This document shows, piece after piece, positions 17,050 through 28,733 of a DNA stretch of 64,000 bases (positions are counted from its first letter, which is position 1; every line of letters starts with the position of its first letter). Source of the DNA: Corynebacterium urealyticum DSM 7109 (lineage in GTDB: Bacteria > Actinomycetota > Actinomycetes > Mycobacteriales > Mycobacteriaceae); the NCBI RefSeq assembly GCF_000069945.1, contig NC_010545.1:682001-746000 (forward strand). The letters are read 5' to 3'. Position numbers and translations under genes: made by a program. The notes beneath the pieces were generated by a model. It was given only the letters and a program-made list of their open reading frames with translations, did no database searches and was not told the DNA's origin.

Positions 17050-20000
17050 ATGAGTACCACGGTCCGCCCATCGGCAAGCCAAAATACGTCCGCACCAGGG
17101 AATAAGGGGCACGCGGCTCCCGCGCTGTCGGGTGTGCTGCGGGCCGCCGCGCGCGACTCGAAGCTCAAGGGCCTGGTCACCCATGTCGGTGCCGCGCAGT
17201 TGGCGATCCAGGGCCCCGACGCGGTGTGGCCCTTCGCCGTCGGCACCATTGCCCAGCACGCTCCGGTGTTGGTGATCACGGCGACCGCCCGGCAGGCCGA
17301 GGATCTCACCGAGCAGCTCAAGGCCATGCTGGGCGACGAGGTGGAGCTCATGCCCGCCTGGGAGACCCTGCCGCACGAGCGGATCTCCCCGAACGTGGAG
17401 ACCGTCTCCCAGCGGATGAAGGTGCTCCGCCGCCTACACCGGCAGACCGCCGGCGAGCTGGGGGAGTCCGATACCCATATTCGGGTGGTTGTCGCGCCAG
17501 TGCGCACGTTGGTGCAGCCCATCCAGGACAGCCTCGGTGCCGTAACTCCCGTCCACTTCGCCGTCGATCAGGAGGTGGATTTCGAACAGATCCAGCACGA
17601 GCTGGTGGAGCGCGGTTACTCCGCGGTGGACGTGGTCGCCAAGCGCGGGCACTTCGCGGTGCGCGGTGGCATTCTCGACGTCTTCCCGGCCACGGGAGAG
17701 CTGCCCGTGCGCGTGGAATTCTGGGGCGACGAGGTCTCCGACATCCGCCCCTTCAGCGTCGGCGATCAGCGCACCATCCCCGGGGTGGAGCTCGACGAGG
17801 TCACCGTCTACCCAGCCCGCGAGCTGCTCATCACCGACTCCGTGGCCACCCGCGCCGGGCAGCTGGCTAAAGAACACGCCAGCCATGCTGAGCTGGCGGA
17901 TGTGTACCACAAGATCAGCGAGAAGATCGTCGTGCCCGGCATGGAGGCACTGATCCCGAGCCTCCACGACGGTGAGCTGAAGCTCCTGCCGGAATTCCTG
18001 CCGGAGGGTACGCACACCATCGTGCTTGCCCCGGCCGCTGTCGAGCGCCGCGCCGCAGACCTGAAGGAGACCGGCGAGCAATTCCTCGAGGCCGGCTGGG
18101 AGGCCGCGGCCATGGGGGCGAACGCTCCCGCTGACGGCGTGGCCTACGTGTCCGTCGCCGCTGCCCGACATGCCCAGACGGCATTGGACCGGCCGTGGTG
18201 GACACTGTCCCCGCTCGGCATGCTGGACTCCGACGAGGGCTTCGACGGCGACGCCCTCCTTCTCGACTACGATGCCGCGCCCCAGCCCCGCGGCGAGATG
18301 GAGGCCATCGAGCACATGATGGCCGATATCCGCACCCGCGTGGAGGCCGGCGGTCGGGTTGCCTTCGCCGCCCCAACATCCACCGTCGCTGCCCGCATGC
18401 TGCGCCGCTTCCACGAGGCAGGCATCGCCGCAGAGGCCGTGGGGGTGGACCTGCGCGGCCAGCGCGGCATCGGCCGTCAGGCCGCATCCAAGGCGACCCC
18501 GGACCAGGAGCCGGCGCCGAAGAAGGTCAGCATCTACCACGCGGTCGCCCACGAGGGCCTCGTCTTCCCGATGGCGGGGGGAGAGCACCCCAGCCTGCTG
18601 TTCCTGACCGAAACGGACGTCACCGGCAACCGCGTGGAGGCGGCGGCGACCGGTAAGCGCAAGCCAGCCAAGCGCCGCAACCGCGTGGATCCGCTGGCCC
18701 TGGAGCCCGGCGACCTGGTGGTCCACGATTCTCACGGCATCGGCAAGTTTGTGAAGATGACCGAGCGCACCGTCGGCAAGGGTGCGGACGCCTCCCGTCG
18801 CGAATACCTCGTCCTCGAATACGCACCCAGCAAGCGGGGTGGACCAGGCGACCAGCTTTACGTCCCCATGGACCAGCTCGACCTGCTGTCCCGCTACGTC
18901 GGTGGGGAGAAGCCGGCCCTATCCAAGATGGGTGGTGCGGACTGGAAGAACACCAAGCGCAAGGCCCGCAAGGCCGTCCGGGAAATCGCCGGGGAGCTCG
19001 TGCAGCTCTACGCCCAGCGCCAAGCCGCGCCGGGCTACGCCTTCGCTCCGGATAGCCCGTGGCAGCGGGAGATGGAGGAAGCTTTCCCCTTCACCGAGAC
19101 CGAGGACCAGTTCAACGCCATCGAGGCCGTGAAGTCCGACATGGAAAAGCCGGTGCCGATGGACCGCGTCATCGTGGGTGATGTGGGCTACGGCAAGACG
19201 GAGGTCGCGGTGCGCGCCGCCTTCAAGGCCGTCCAATCCGGCAAGCAGGTCGCCGTTCTCGTCCCAACGACGCTGCTCGCGCAACAGCACATGAAGACCT
19301 TCCGGGACCGGATGCAGGACTTCCCGACGCGCATCGCGGAGCTGAGCCGTTTCACTACCCCTGCGCAGTCCAAGGAGATCCTCAAGGGGCTGGCCGAGGG
19401 CACCATCGACATCGTCGTGGGCACCCACCGCCTGCTGCAGACCGGCGTGACCTGGAAAAACCTGGGGCTCATCATCGTCGACGAGGAGCAGCGCTTTGGC
19501 GTGGAGCACAAGGAGCACATCAAGTCCTTGCGCACCCACGTGGACGTCCTGACCATGTCCGCTACTCCGATCCCGCGCACGCTGGAGATGTCCATGGCCG
19601 GCATCCGCGAAATGTCGACCATCCTTACCCCGCCGCAGGACCGTCATCCGGTGCTGACCTACGTCGGTGCCCAGGAGGACAAGCACGTCGCTGCCGCGAT
19701 CCGCCGCGAGCTGCTGCGTGACGGTCAGGTGTTCTACATCCACAACCGGGTGAAATCCATCGAGAAGGCGGCGGAGCACATCCGCAGCCTTGTGCCCGAA
19801 GCCCGGGTCGTGGTCGCCCACGGGCAGATGAGCGAGGAACAGCTGGAAACCACCGTGGAGGGCTTCTGGAACCGGGAGTTCGACATCCTGGTGTGCACCA
19901 CCATCGTGGAGACCGGCTTGGACATCTCGAATGCCAACACCCTGATCGTGGAGAACGCCCACCACATGGGCCTATCCCAGTTGCACCAGCTGCGCGGGCG

Positions 20001-20799
20001 CGTGGGTCGGTCCCGGGAGCGGGCCTATGCCTACTTCCTCTATCCGAAGGGCGAGGTTCTCACCGAGACCTCCTACGACCGACTGTCCACCATCGCGCAG
20101 AACAACGAGCTCGGCGCGGGTATGGCCGTCGCGATGAAGGACCTCGAGATGCGTGGCGCCGGCAACGTGTTGGGCGCCGAGCAGTCGGGGCACATTGCGG
20201 GGGTGGGCTTCGACCTCTACGTCCGGCTTGTCGGTGAGGCAGTGGAGGCCTTCCGTGCGATGGCGGACGGCAAGCCGGTGGACGGGCGCGAGGAGGAGAA
20301 GAAGGAGATTCGTATTGACCTGCCGGTGGATGCTCACATCCCGGTGACCTACGTGGCCTCCGAGCGACTCCGACTGGAGGCCTACCGCAAGCTTGCCGAA
20401 GCGCAGGATGAGGACCAGATTGAGGAGGTGCTCACCGAGTTCCGGGACCGCTACGGCGAGCCGCCGGCCCAGGTGACTAACCTCGCGGTGCTGTCCCGAC
20501 TGCGGTTGGTTTGCCGTGACCTGGGGGTCTCGGAGGTCGTGGCGACGGGCTCTCGCATCAGCTTCAGCCCCATCGATTTGCAGGACTCCGGCCAGGTGCG
20601 ATTGAAGCGTCTATTCCCGGGGGCGACGTACCGGGCGACCACTAAGGTCGTGGTTATTCCGGCGCCGAAGGAGGGTGCGGGGATGCGGGCGGTCGCGCTG
20701 CGGGATGTGCCGTTGGCCCAGTGGTGTGCGAATGCTCTCACCCAGCTGGCTGGCATCCCGGAACGGGACATCAGCGGAGGTAGCGCCCCGACGCGTTAG
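17050..20799 (+). CDS. mfd: Transcription-repair coupling factor
   Basis: 1249 residues. Mfd displaces stalled RNA polymerase and recruits UvrAB. The UvrB-homology region is at about 60-400, the RNA polymerase interaction domain near 540-620 ([19 protein letters not shown]), then the RecG-like translocase: Walker [11 protein letters not shown] at about 709-718, [12 protein letters not shown] near 811, [12 protein letters not shown] and the TRG-like region ([18 protein letters not shown]). The C-terminal domain follows. A -10 hexamer TACACT (17036-17041) sits eight bases before ATG, indicating a leaderless mRNA. mazG follows 47 bases later with its own -10. Confidence 0.97.
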   Translation: MSTTVRPSASQNTSAPGNKGHAAPALSGVLRAAARDSKLKGLVTHVGAAQLAIQGPDAVWPFAVGTIAQHAPVLVITATARQAEDLTEQLKAMLGDEVELMPAWETLPHERISPNVETVSQRMKVLRRLHRQTAGELGESDTHIRVVVAPVRTLVQPIQDSLGAVTPVHFAVDQEVDFEQIQHELVERGYSAVDVVAKRGHFAVRGGILDVFPATGELPVRVEFWGDEVSDIRPFSVGDQRTIPGVELDEVTVYPARELLITDSVATRAGQLAKEHASHAELADVYHKISEKIVVPGMEALIPSLHDGELKLLPEFLPEGTHTIVLAPAAVERRAADLKETGEQFLEAGWEAAAMGANAPADGVAYVSVAAARHAQTALDRPWWTLSPLGMLDSDEGFDGDALLLDYDAAPQPRGEMEAIEHMMADIRTRVEAGGRVAFAAPTSTVAARMLRRFHEAGIAAEAVGVDLRGQRGIGRQAASKATPDQEPAPKKVSIYHAVAHEGLVFPMAGGEHPSLLFLTETDVTGNRVEAAATGKRKPAKRRNRVDPLALEPGDLVVHDSHGIGKFVKMTERTVGKGADASRREYLVLEYAPSKRGGPGDQLYVPMDQLDLLSRYVGGEKPALSKMGGADWKNTKRKARKAVREIAGELVQLYAQRQAAPGYAFAPDSPWQREMEEAFPFTETEDQFNAIEAVKSDMEKPVPMDRVIVGDVGYGKTEVAVRAAFKAVQSGKQVAVLVPTTLLAQQHMKTFRDRMQDFPTRIAELSRFTTPAQSKEILKGLAEGTIDIVVGTHRLLQTGVTWKNLGLIIVDEEQRFGVEHKEHIKSLRTHVDVLTMSATPIPRTLEMSMAGIREMSTILTPPQDRHPVLTYVGAQEDKHVAAAIRRELLRDGQVFYIHNRVKSIEKAAEHIRSLVPEARVVVAHGQMSEEQLETTVEGFWNREFDILVCTTIVETGLDISNANTLIVENAHHMGLSQLHQLRGRVGRSRERAYAYFLYPKGEVLTETSYDRLSTIAQNNELGAGMAVAMKDLEMRGAGNVLGAEQSGHIAGVGFDLYVRLVGEAVEAFRAMADGKPVDGREEEKKEIRIDLPVDAHIPVTYVASERLRLEAYRKLAEAQDEDQIEEVLTEFRDRYGEPPAQVTNLAVLSRLRLVCRDLGVSEVVATGSRISFSPIDLQDSGQVRLKRLFPGATYRATTKVVVIPAPKEGAGMRAVALRDVPLAQWCANALTQLAGIPERDISGGSAPTR

Positions 20800-20846
20800 C
20801 CCCTCGGTGCGAAAACTTCCGAGTCACTAGCGTAAACTTTAGCCCC

Positions 20847-22385
20847 ATGACAGTCGTACTCCTCGATCCTCGATTCCCCTCGATGATTCCCGTCGACGCC
20901 GTGACCCTGCTCAGTGGCAAGGTTTCCTATACGGAGGAGGTGCCGATCCGCATCCGCTGGGTCATCGGCGACCTCGGCGGCCACACGGTGTACGAGTCCG
21001 ACATTCTCGTCACCACCGATCTGCGAAACGACCTGGTCATCGAACGGATCGAGGAGGGCGACGAGCTATTGGCTGCTCCGAGCCTGCTGGTGCACCTCTC
21101 CCCAGATCGGGAGATCGGGCCGCGGGATTCCGGCGAGCTCGCCCCGGCGCACACACCCGCGCTGCCCTCCGCAGAGGCAATTGGCCAGGCGATGTCTGGG
21201 ATGGGGGAGCAGGACCCGGCGGAGGCGCTGGAGTCTTATCAGCAGTACGCCGATGCCGTGGACGACGCATATCAGCAGTCTGCGCATCTGTACCACCAGC
21301 CGAGCGCCCAGCAGGGGGATGAAGACTACGCCGCCGACGCGGCGGCCTCGGCTGCCTATAGCGGCGAGGGCTTCGTTGAGGGCGAGGTTCTTTCCGCCGA
21401 CGAGCACACGGCCGCCGTGGCGGGTAGTCGCCGCACTGCGCGCACCGAGGTGCCTGAATCTGTCATGGACGAGATTGAGGACGCCGTGGCGCTGATGGCT
21501 CGCGCGCTGCGCCAGGGCAAGTGGGAGCAGTCCATGACCCACGCCGACCTTGTGCCCTTCTTGCGGGAGGAGACTGAGGAGCTGGCGAGCACCATCGAGC
21601 TGCGGGATGTTCTCGCCGCCGTGGGCTCCGAAGACAAGGCCGATGGTGATGGCGAGGTGCCTGAGTGGGCTGAGCAGGACCTCTGCGAGGAGCTTTCGGA
21701 CGTGCTGCTGCAGGTCCTCTTCCACGCGGAGATTGCGAACCGCCGTGGTGCCTTCGACATCGGGCATGTGGCTGGCTCGTTCGTGGCGAAGCTGCGTGAT
21801 CGTGCACCGTACCTCTTCGAGGACGTCGAGCGCGCGGTGGGTATTCAGGAGCAAAACGAGCTGTGGCGTGCTGGTAAGGAAGCGCAGGAGCAGCGCAAGC
21901 GCGAGGCGCATGGCCCGGCCTTCCGCGATTACCTGGATCGGAAGGCCGAGCTGAAGCAGCAGGCTGGTCAGTCGCAGCGTGGCCCGCTGGGTGCGCAAAC
22001 CACTGAGCAGGCCGGCAACGCTGGCCAGGGGGCTTCGGCGAAGCAGGGCAGCCCGGCCGCTCATAGGGCCCAGGCCACGCAGGGCGCCAAGGCGCAGCCG
22101 ACGCAGGAGGCTCAGGCACAGCCGCAGCGGGCGGGTCAGCCAGCCCCAGTCGCCCAGCGGGCCGCAACCGCCCAGCCTGCTCAACCGCGCCATACCTCTG
22201 CGCTGTCCGCAGCCGATGAGATCATCCGCGAGGCCCGCGAGCGTGGCCTGCGGGACGCAGACATTCCGACGGATATCCGTTACCCGATGGTCGGCCTCGA
22301 ACTCGACGAGCCAGGCGGGGCAGAGGACCGCCTGCTCAAGGCGGTTCAGAACTTCCGCCAGCAGCTCGACCGCATGGGACGCTAG
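20847..22385 (+). CDS. mazG: MazG-family nucleoside triphosphate pyrophosphohydrolase with low-complexity insertion
   Basis: 512 residues. The first 75 residues form an actinobacterial MazG N-terminal domain. A linker leads to the all-alpha MazG core at about 205-330, with metal-binding EExxE-type helices (LREETEELASTIE and EELSDVLLQVLFHAEIA). An Ala/Gln/Pro-rich stretch at about 370-450 is disordered. A conserved short C-terminal helix region ends the protein (SAADEIIREARERGLRDADIP). MazG proteins hydrolyse non-canonical NTPs or ppGpp-related nucleotides. The insertion is longer than I expect in this family. A -10 TAAACT lies eight bases before ATG (leaderless). It sits between mfd and a DtxR-type regulator. 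Confidence 0.9.
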   Translation: MTVVLLDPRFPSMIPVDAVTLLSGKVSYTEEVPIRIRWVIGDLGGHTVYESDILVTTDLRNDLVIERIEEGDELLAAPSLLVHLSPDREIGPRDSGELAPAHTPALPSAEAIGQAMSGMGEQDPAEALESYQQYADAVDDAYQQSAHLYHQPSAQQGDEDYAADAAASAAYSGEGFVEGEVLSADEHTAAVAGSRRTARTEVPESVMDEIEDAVALMARALRQGKWEQSMTHADLVPFLREETEELASTIELRDVLAAVGSEDKADGDGEVPEWAEQDLCEELSDVLLQVLFHAEIANRRGAFDIGHVAGSFVAKLRDRAPYLFEDVERAVGIQEQNELWRAGKEAQEQRKREAHGPAFRDYLDRKAELKQQAGQSQRGPLGAQTTEQAGNAGQGASAKQGSPAAHRAQATQGAKAQPTQEAQAQPQRAGQPAPVAQRAATAQPAQPRHTSALSAADEIIREARERGLRDADIPTDIRYPMVGLELDEPGGAEDRLLKAVQNFRQQLDRMGR

Positions 22386-22395
22386 AGCCTTCGCC

Positions 22396-23079
22396 GTGCG
22401 CCTTTCCGATCTCCCTTCCCGCTCGCAGGACTACCTCAAGGCGATCTTTGACGTTCAGGAGTGGAGCGGCACCGGGGTGGGGCTGACCCAGCTTGCTGCC
22501 AAGGTCGGCCAACAGAACTCCACCGCTTCCGAGGCTGTGAAGCGGTTGGCCACCCAGGGGCTGGTCAACCACCGCCCCTACGCGCCCGTTTCCCTGACGG
22601 ATTTGGGTCATGAGCTCGCGATTCAGATGGTGCGCCGTCACCGGCTGATCGAAACCTACCTCTGCCGCGAGCTGGGCTATTCCCTCGACGAGGTCCACGA
22701 TGAGGCCGAAGAACTCGAGCACGCCGTCAGCGAGAAATTCCTCGCCCGCATCGACGAGCTGATGGGCTACCCAGACCGGGACCCACACGGTGACCCGATC
22801 CCGAACGCGGCGGGTCAGCTCCCCGAAACCGAATCTTTCCCCCTCTCCGAGGCGGCAGCCGGCGATGTGCTTTGCGTCGAGCGGGTCTCCGACTCTGACC
22901 CTGACCTGCTCCGTCACCTGGAGGGCAGTGGCGTGACCCCGGGGGTTCACATCCGCGTCGACCCCCGGCCTTTCGAAGCGCTCGCTGAATTCAGTATCGT
23001 GTCCGGTACGCGATCCGGTTCGGTGGTGTCCCTGCCCGCCGCGCAGTTATCCGCGGTTCGGTGTATCCGGCCCGCGTAG
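22396..23079 (+). CDS. DtxR/MntR-family metal-dependent transcriptional regulator
   Basis: 227 residues from the GTG at 22396, ten bases after mazG. The winged helix is at 1-70 (SDLPSRSQDYLKAIFDVQEW, then TQLAAKVGQQNSTASEAVKRLATQGLV). The dimerisation/metal domain has the family residues (HELAIQMVRRHRLIETYLCRELGY and DEAEELEHAVSEKFLARIDELMGYPDRDPHGDPIP). The C-terminal SH3-like (FeoA-like) domain is at about 150-227. The sequence is a general DtxR/IdeR/MntR member; Cys114-type positions of DtxR are not obvious to me, so iron versus manganese sensing is open. Co-transcription with mazG is likely from spacing. Confidence 0.88.
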   Translation: MRLSDLPSRSQDYLKAIFDVQEWSGTGVGLTQLAAKVGQQNSTASEAVKRLATQGLVNHRPYAPVSLTDLGHELAIQMVRRHRLIETYLCRELGYSLDEVHDEAEELEHAVSEKFLARIDELMGYPDRDPHGDPIPNAAGQLPETESFPLSEAAAGDVLCVERVSDSDPDLLRHLEGSGVTPGVHIRVDPRPFEALAEFSIVSGTRSGSVVSLPAAQLSAVRCIRPA

Positions 23080-23164
23080 CCCGCCACCGCCGGTATCATT
23101 CTTTGCCCATGCCCAACGCACGCCGCAAGGGCGCTTTTCAGCGCGCCAGCGGGAAGGAAGTCCT

Positions 23165-23998
23165 GTGAATCACAACCGCTACGAGCCCGCGGCCTCGGTC
23201 CCACGCCGTCGCCGCTCCGGGTGCGCTGTGATGGGCTGCGGCGTCGTCGTGGTCGCCCTGCTGAGCATCATCGCCCTGGTCGGCTTTCTGGTGGCTGCCT
23301 TCACCGGAAACTCACCGATCAAGGCCAATCGCCTTCCCATTCCGGACGACGTCCCGCCCGCCGCCGCGGCACCTGCACCGACCATTGATATTCATCAGCC
23401 GGGGCGCACCGCGAACCAGCTGGCCCGCTGGGCGCGGGGTCAGGTGTCGGAGACGAACATTCCCTACCAAGCGCTGATTGCCTACGGGAATGCAGAGAAC
23501 ATCGCTCGCCAAACCAAACCGGAGTGCAAGCTGAGCTGGAATACCCTCGCTGGCCTGGGCTTTGTGGAAACCAAGCACGGCTCCTATGCCGGCTGGACCC
23601 TGCGTGGCACGAAGCTCAATGATCAGGGAACCGCGGATCCGAAGATCTTCGGCCCCCAGCTCAACGGGGAGAAGTTCGCCCGCATCGAGGACACGGACGG
23701 CGGCGAGCTCGACGGGGATAAGGAATTCGACCGCGCGATGGGGCCGATGCAGTTCATCCCCGAGACCTGGAAGCATTACGGCGTGGACGCCAACGGCGAT
23801 GGGGTGGCGGATCCGCAGAACATCGATGATGCAGCCGCCGCTGCTGCCCGCCTGTTGTGTGACTTCGGCCGTGACCTGAGCACCCCGGAGGGGTGGACGC
23901 AGGCGATCCGCTCCTATAACCAGTCGGATCAGTACGTCCGCGACGTCCGTGACGCCGCGGCGAATTACGCGCTGGGCCAGTCCGCCAGCGTCATTTAG
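23165..23998 (+). CDS. Membrane-anchored lytic murein transglycosylase, LpqU-like
   Basis: 277 residues. GTG start with AAGGAAG upstream. A basic cytoplasmic N-terminus (RRRR at 14-17) precedes one membrane segment (about 21-47). A Pro/Ala linker follows, then an SLT-like catalytic domain. Probable catalytic Glu135 lies in LGFVETKHG, and MGPMQFIPETW and a C-terminal SYNQSDQY helix are typical of this family. It would cleave peptidoglycan glycan strands outside the membrane. Its place before eno matches lpqU of mycobacteria, although no lipobox is present here. Confidence 0.88.
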   Translation: MNHNRYEPAASVPRRRRSGCAVMGCGVVVVALLSIIALVGFLVAAFTGNSPIKANRLPIPDDVPPAAAAPAPTIDIHQPGRTANQLARWARGQVSETNIPYQALIAYGNAENIARQTKPECKLSWNTLAGLGFVETKHGSYAGWTLRGTKLNDQGTADPKIFGPQLNGEKFARIEDTDGGELDGDKEFDRAMGPMQFIPETWKHYGVDANGDGVADPQNIDDAAAAAARLLCDFGRDLSTPEGWTQAIRSYNQSDQYVRDVRDAAANYALGQSASVI

Positions 23999-24030
23999 CG
24001 CGCTGTTAGGGGCTGGCCCAGGGGCGCGGT

Positions 24031-26141
<2,111 letters not shown>

Positions 26142-26152
26142 GACGAGCGGAC

Positions 26153-26166
26153 TAGAATAGCCCGTT
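26153..26166 (+). promoter_or_regulatory. Probable promoter -10 of the ftsB-like gene
   Basis: TAGAAT at 26153-26158 lies eight bases before the ATG at 26167, right after the eno stop. A weak TTCAAG at 26130-26135 is at the right distance for a -35. The cell-division gene could therefore be transcribed independently of eno. Confidence 0.45.
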
Positions 26167-26871
26167 ATGACCCACCCCTCCCGCGATAATTCGCCCCGCC
26201 CCGCTGGCAGTGACCAGCGTGGTGGGGCGAACGCGGATTCTACGGGCCAGCGCCTGCCACAGGCCCGCTCTATGGAGCGCAATCAGGCCCGGCGTCGTCG
26301 GATGCGGCAAGCGCCTCAACGCGTGGCTCGCCGATTCGTCGCCCTGCCGTCCCGAATGAGCCCCGGTGCCGCGATCGTCGTGATCCTGGTGGTCGGTCTC
26401 ATGGCCCTGTCCCTGGCCACCCCGCTGCGTAACTACTACGAGCAGCGCACGGAGCTTGCCCAGCTGCAGAGCACCATCCAGGAGCAGGAACGCCACAAGG
26501 CAGAGCTCCAGGCGGAACTCAACCGTTTCGAGAACGAGGACTACCTCAAGGAACAGGCGCGCATCCGACTCGGCGTCATCGAGCCCGGCGAGTCCGCCTA
26601 CCGCATCATCTCGCCGAAAATCACCGGCGCTGCAGGGGAGGACGCCCCCGGGGCAGGAAAGAGCCCGTCGGAGCAGGAATACGAGAACAGCCCGTGGTTT
26701 AAGAAGCTGTGGGATTCCGTGGCGGTCGAACCTGGCGAGGCAGCGCCGGGCGATGCTGGCAGCGCTCCTGCCGGGCAGAGCGAGGAGCAGGACTCCGGCG
26801 GCAGCCCCGAGGGTGGCGTGCAGCCAAGCGGCGATATGAAACTTCCGATTCTGCCCGACAACCAGCCATAA
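26167..26871 (+). CDS. ftsB: FtsB/DivIC-family septum formation initiator protein
   Basis: 234 residues. The N-terminal 65 are cytoplasmic and Arg-rich. A single membrane segment (about 67-85, GAAIVVILVVGLMALSLA) is followed by a periplasmic-side coiled coil (90-125; YYEQRTELAQLQSTIQEQER) and the conserved LKEQARIRLGVIEPGE. The tail (about 145-234) is Glu/Gly/Pro-rich and disordered. This architecture fits the divisome protein FtsB/DivIC, which bridges FtsQ and FtsL. A terminator after it separates it from the next two genes. Confidence 0.9.
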   Translation: MTHPSRDNSPRPAGSDQRGGANADSTGQRLPQARSMERNQARRRRMRQAPQRVARRFVALPSRMSPGAAIVVILVVGLMALSLATPLRNYYEQRTELAQLQSTIQEQERHKAELQAELNRFENEDYLKEQARIRLGVIEPGESAYRIISPKITGAAGEDAPGAGKSPSEQEYENSPWFKKLWDSVAVEPGEAAPGDAGSAPAGQSEEQDSGGSPEGGVQPSGDMKLPILPDNQP

Positions 26872-26889
26872 TCGCCGGAGACGGCACAC

Positions 26890-26932
26890 CCCGCGGAAGA
26901 GCTTGGGAAAACCCAGGCCCGCGGGCTTTTTC
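26890..26932 (+). terminator. Rho-independent terminator between ftsB-like and DUF501
   Basis: An outer stem CCCGCGG/CCGCGGG and an inner GCTTGGG-AAAA-CCCAGGC form one long hairpin followed by CTTTTT. It ends 14 bases before the DUF501 start, so it could also act as an attenuator for the DUF501-ppx pair. Confidence 0.8.
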
Positions 26933-26945
26933 AAGAGGAGAATGA

Positions 26946-27545
26946 ATGACGGTCAGTCGTGAAGACCTGGATATCATGGCCGCCCAGCTCGGCCGAGAGC
27001 CGCGCGGCGCGGTGGAGGTCAGCTACCGAACCCCGGACGGCCAGCCCGCCGTCGTGAAGACCCACCCCAGGCTGCCGGACGGCACCCCGTTCCCGACGCT
27101 GTACTACCTCACCGACCCCCGCCTGACCGCAGAGGCCAGCCGCTTGGAGGTCGCCGGCGTCATGAAGACAATGCAGGAACGTCTCAGCACTGATGAGGGC
27201 CTGCAGCGGGACTATCAGGCTGCCCACGAACACTACCTGGCCACTCGCAACGCAATGGAGGACCTCGGCACCGAGTTCTCGGGCGGCGGCATGCCCGATC
27301 GGGTGAAGTGCCTGCACGTTCTCATGGCCTATGCGCTGGCCGAGGGGCCGGAACGCCTCCGGCTCGGGACCGAGACCGTGGCTCTGGCCGTGGAACACGA
27401 CCCGAGCTTGTCCGGCACCGCGATCCCGGCCGATTGGCCGACCTCCGAGGAACTGGGCATCTCCCTCGTCCAGGCCACGACCGTGGAGGGTGCGGAGAAC
27501 ACCGGTATGTTCCTGCCCGAGCGCGAACGAGACCAGAGGAGCTAG
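26946..27545 (+). CDS. DUF501 family protein
   Basis: 199 residues, soluble. The family is conserved across actinobacteria between a DivIC-like gene and ppx but has no established function. Visible parts: an N-terminal alpha/beta section (VEVSYRTPDGQPAVVKTHPRLPDG), TPFPTLYYLTDPRLTAE, and a helical part with GGGMPDRVKCLHVLMAYALAEG, containing the family's conserved Cys-His-type motif KCLH. AGAGGAGAATG gives a good ribosome binding site. The ppx start lies four bases after its stop, so the two are cotranscribed. Confidence 0.9.
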   Translation: MTVSREDLDIMAAQLGREPRGAVEVSYRTPDGQPAVVKTHPRLPDGTPFPTLYYLTDPRLTAEASRLEVAGVMKTMQERLSTDEGLQRDYQAAHEHYLATRNAMEDLGTEFSGGGMPDRVKCLHVLMAYALAEGPERLRLGTETVALAVEHDPSLSGTAIPADWPTSEELGISLVQATTVEGAENTGMFLPERERDQRS

Positions 27546-27549
27546 ACGC

Positions 27550-28551
27550 ATGGCTCAGCCCGACGCCCCACGCCGCTTCGCCGCGATCGACTGCGGAACG
27601 AATTCCATCCGCCTGCTCATCTCCGAGCGGGCGGCGGACGGCACCCTGACAGAGCTTAACCGGGATAACATCATCGTCCGGCTCGGCCAGGGGGTGGACG
27701 CTACCGGGGGCTTCGCGCCAGAGGCCCTCCAACGCGTCGACGACGCCCTGGCCACCTACGCCCAGCGCATGGTGGAGCACCACGTCGAGGACGTAATGAT
27801 GGGGGCGACGAGCGCTACCCGTGATGCGAAGAACCGCGATGAGTTCTTCGCCATCACCGCCCGCCACCTGGGCCGCATCGTCGATGGCCGGCAGGCTGAG
27901 GTCATCAGCGGCGAACAGGAGGCCGAGCTGAGCTTCGCCGGGGCAGTGGCCGACCTGCCGTCCGGAACCTCGGAGCGCATCTGCGTCATCGACTTGGGCG
28001 GCGGCTCCACCGAGTTCGTCGTCCACGACGTCGACGCCGACGGCGCCGTCGCGGACACCGGGACCGTCGAGGCCTACTCCGCGAACATGGGCTGCGTGCG
28101 GCTCACTGAGCGCTACCTGCACAGCAATCCGCCGACCGCGGAGGAAATCGCCGCGGCGGAGGACTTCGTCGCCGAGCAGCTCCGAGAGGTGGAGGAGCAC
28201 GTTGACCTCACTGGCGTGACTCGCCTGGTGGGCGTGGCCGGGACCATGACCACCCTCAGCGCGATCACCCAGGGGGTGGATAGCTACCAGCCGGAGAAGA
28301 TCCACTTGAGCCGACTGCCGCTGCGCACGTTCCGGAATACTGCCATCGACCTGCGGGATAAGACCGTCGACCAGCGACTCGAGTGCGGTCCCATGCACCC
28401 CGGCCGCGCGGACGTCGTTGGCGGTGGCGCGGTGGTCATCGACGCGGTAGCCAGCCGCTTCATGGCCCTCGGCGTCGAGGAGATCACGATCAGTGAGAAA
28501 GACATCCTCGATGGTATGTTGGCAAAAGTTATGCGCCGCAACGGTGCCTAA
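27550..28551 (+). CDS. ppx: Ppx/GppA-type exopolyphosphatase
   Basis: 333 residues, the short two-domain form without the C-terminal HD domain of E. coli Ppx. The ASKHA phosphatase motifs are visible: FAAIDCGTNSIRLLI at the N-terminus, GATSATRDAKNRDEF, VISGEQEAELSF and the phosphate-2 loop VIDLGGGSTEFVV. It removes terminal phosphate from polyphosphate, and may also act on pppGpp. It starts four bases after DUF501. With two PPK2 genes nearby it completes a polyphosphate build/use/degrade set. A tRNA gene follows after 31 bases. Confidence 0.92.
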   Translation: MAQPDAPRRFAAIDCGTNSIRLLISERAADGTLTELNRDNIIVRLGQGVDATGGFAPEALQRVDDALATYAQRMVEHHVEDVMMGATSATRDAKNRDEFFAITARHLGRIVDGRQAEVISGEQEAELSFAGAVADLPSGTSERICVIDLGGGSTEFVVHDVDADGAVADTGTVEAYSANMGCVRLTERYLHSNPPTAEEIAAAEDFVAEQLREVEEHVDLTGVTRLVGVAGTMTTLSAITQGVDSYQPEKIHLSRLPLRTFRNTAIDLRDKTVDQRLECGPMHPGRADVVGGGAVVIDAVASRFMALGVEEITISEKDILDGMLAKVMRRNGA

Positions 28552-28582
28552 AATCCGCGCGCGGTAGTGCGCGCGGGCACTA

Positions 28583-28656
28583 GCCCCTATAGCCCAATTG
28601 GCAGAGGCAGCGGACTTAAAATCCGCGCAGTGTCGGTTCGAGTCCGACTGGGGGCA
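28583..28656 (+). tRNA. tRNA-Leu (anticodon TAA), with a short variable arm
   Basis: 74 nucleotides. The acceptor GCCCCTA pairs with TGGGGGC, discriminator A. The anticodon stem GCGGA/TCCGC encloses CTTAAAA, anticodon TAA. T arm GTCGG TTCGAGT CCGAC. The variable region is only about five bases, whereas tRNA-Leu normally has a long variable arm. A Leu(TAA) tRNA at this position after ppx is also what I recall for mycobacteria. Confidence 0.9.
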
Positions 28657-28665
28657 CAAAACAAA

Positions 28666-28698
28666 AGCTAGGCCGGAGAGCATTTCTCCCGCCTGGCT
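28666..28698. terminator. Hairpin terminator after tRNA-Leu
   Basis: AGCTAGGC and GGAGA pair with TCTCC and GCCTGGCT around a five-base loop, with one C-C mismatch. The hairpin lies between the convergent tRNA-Leu and ppk2 paralogue. The flanking T run is weak. Confidence 0.5.
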
Positions 28699-28733
28699 TC
28701 GTTATTGGTGCCGGTGGCTATGCGCCGCCGCCA

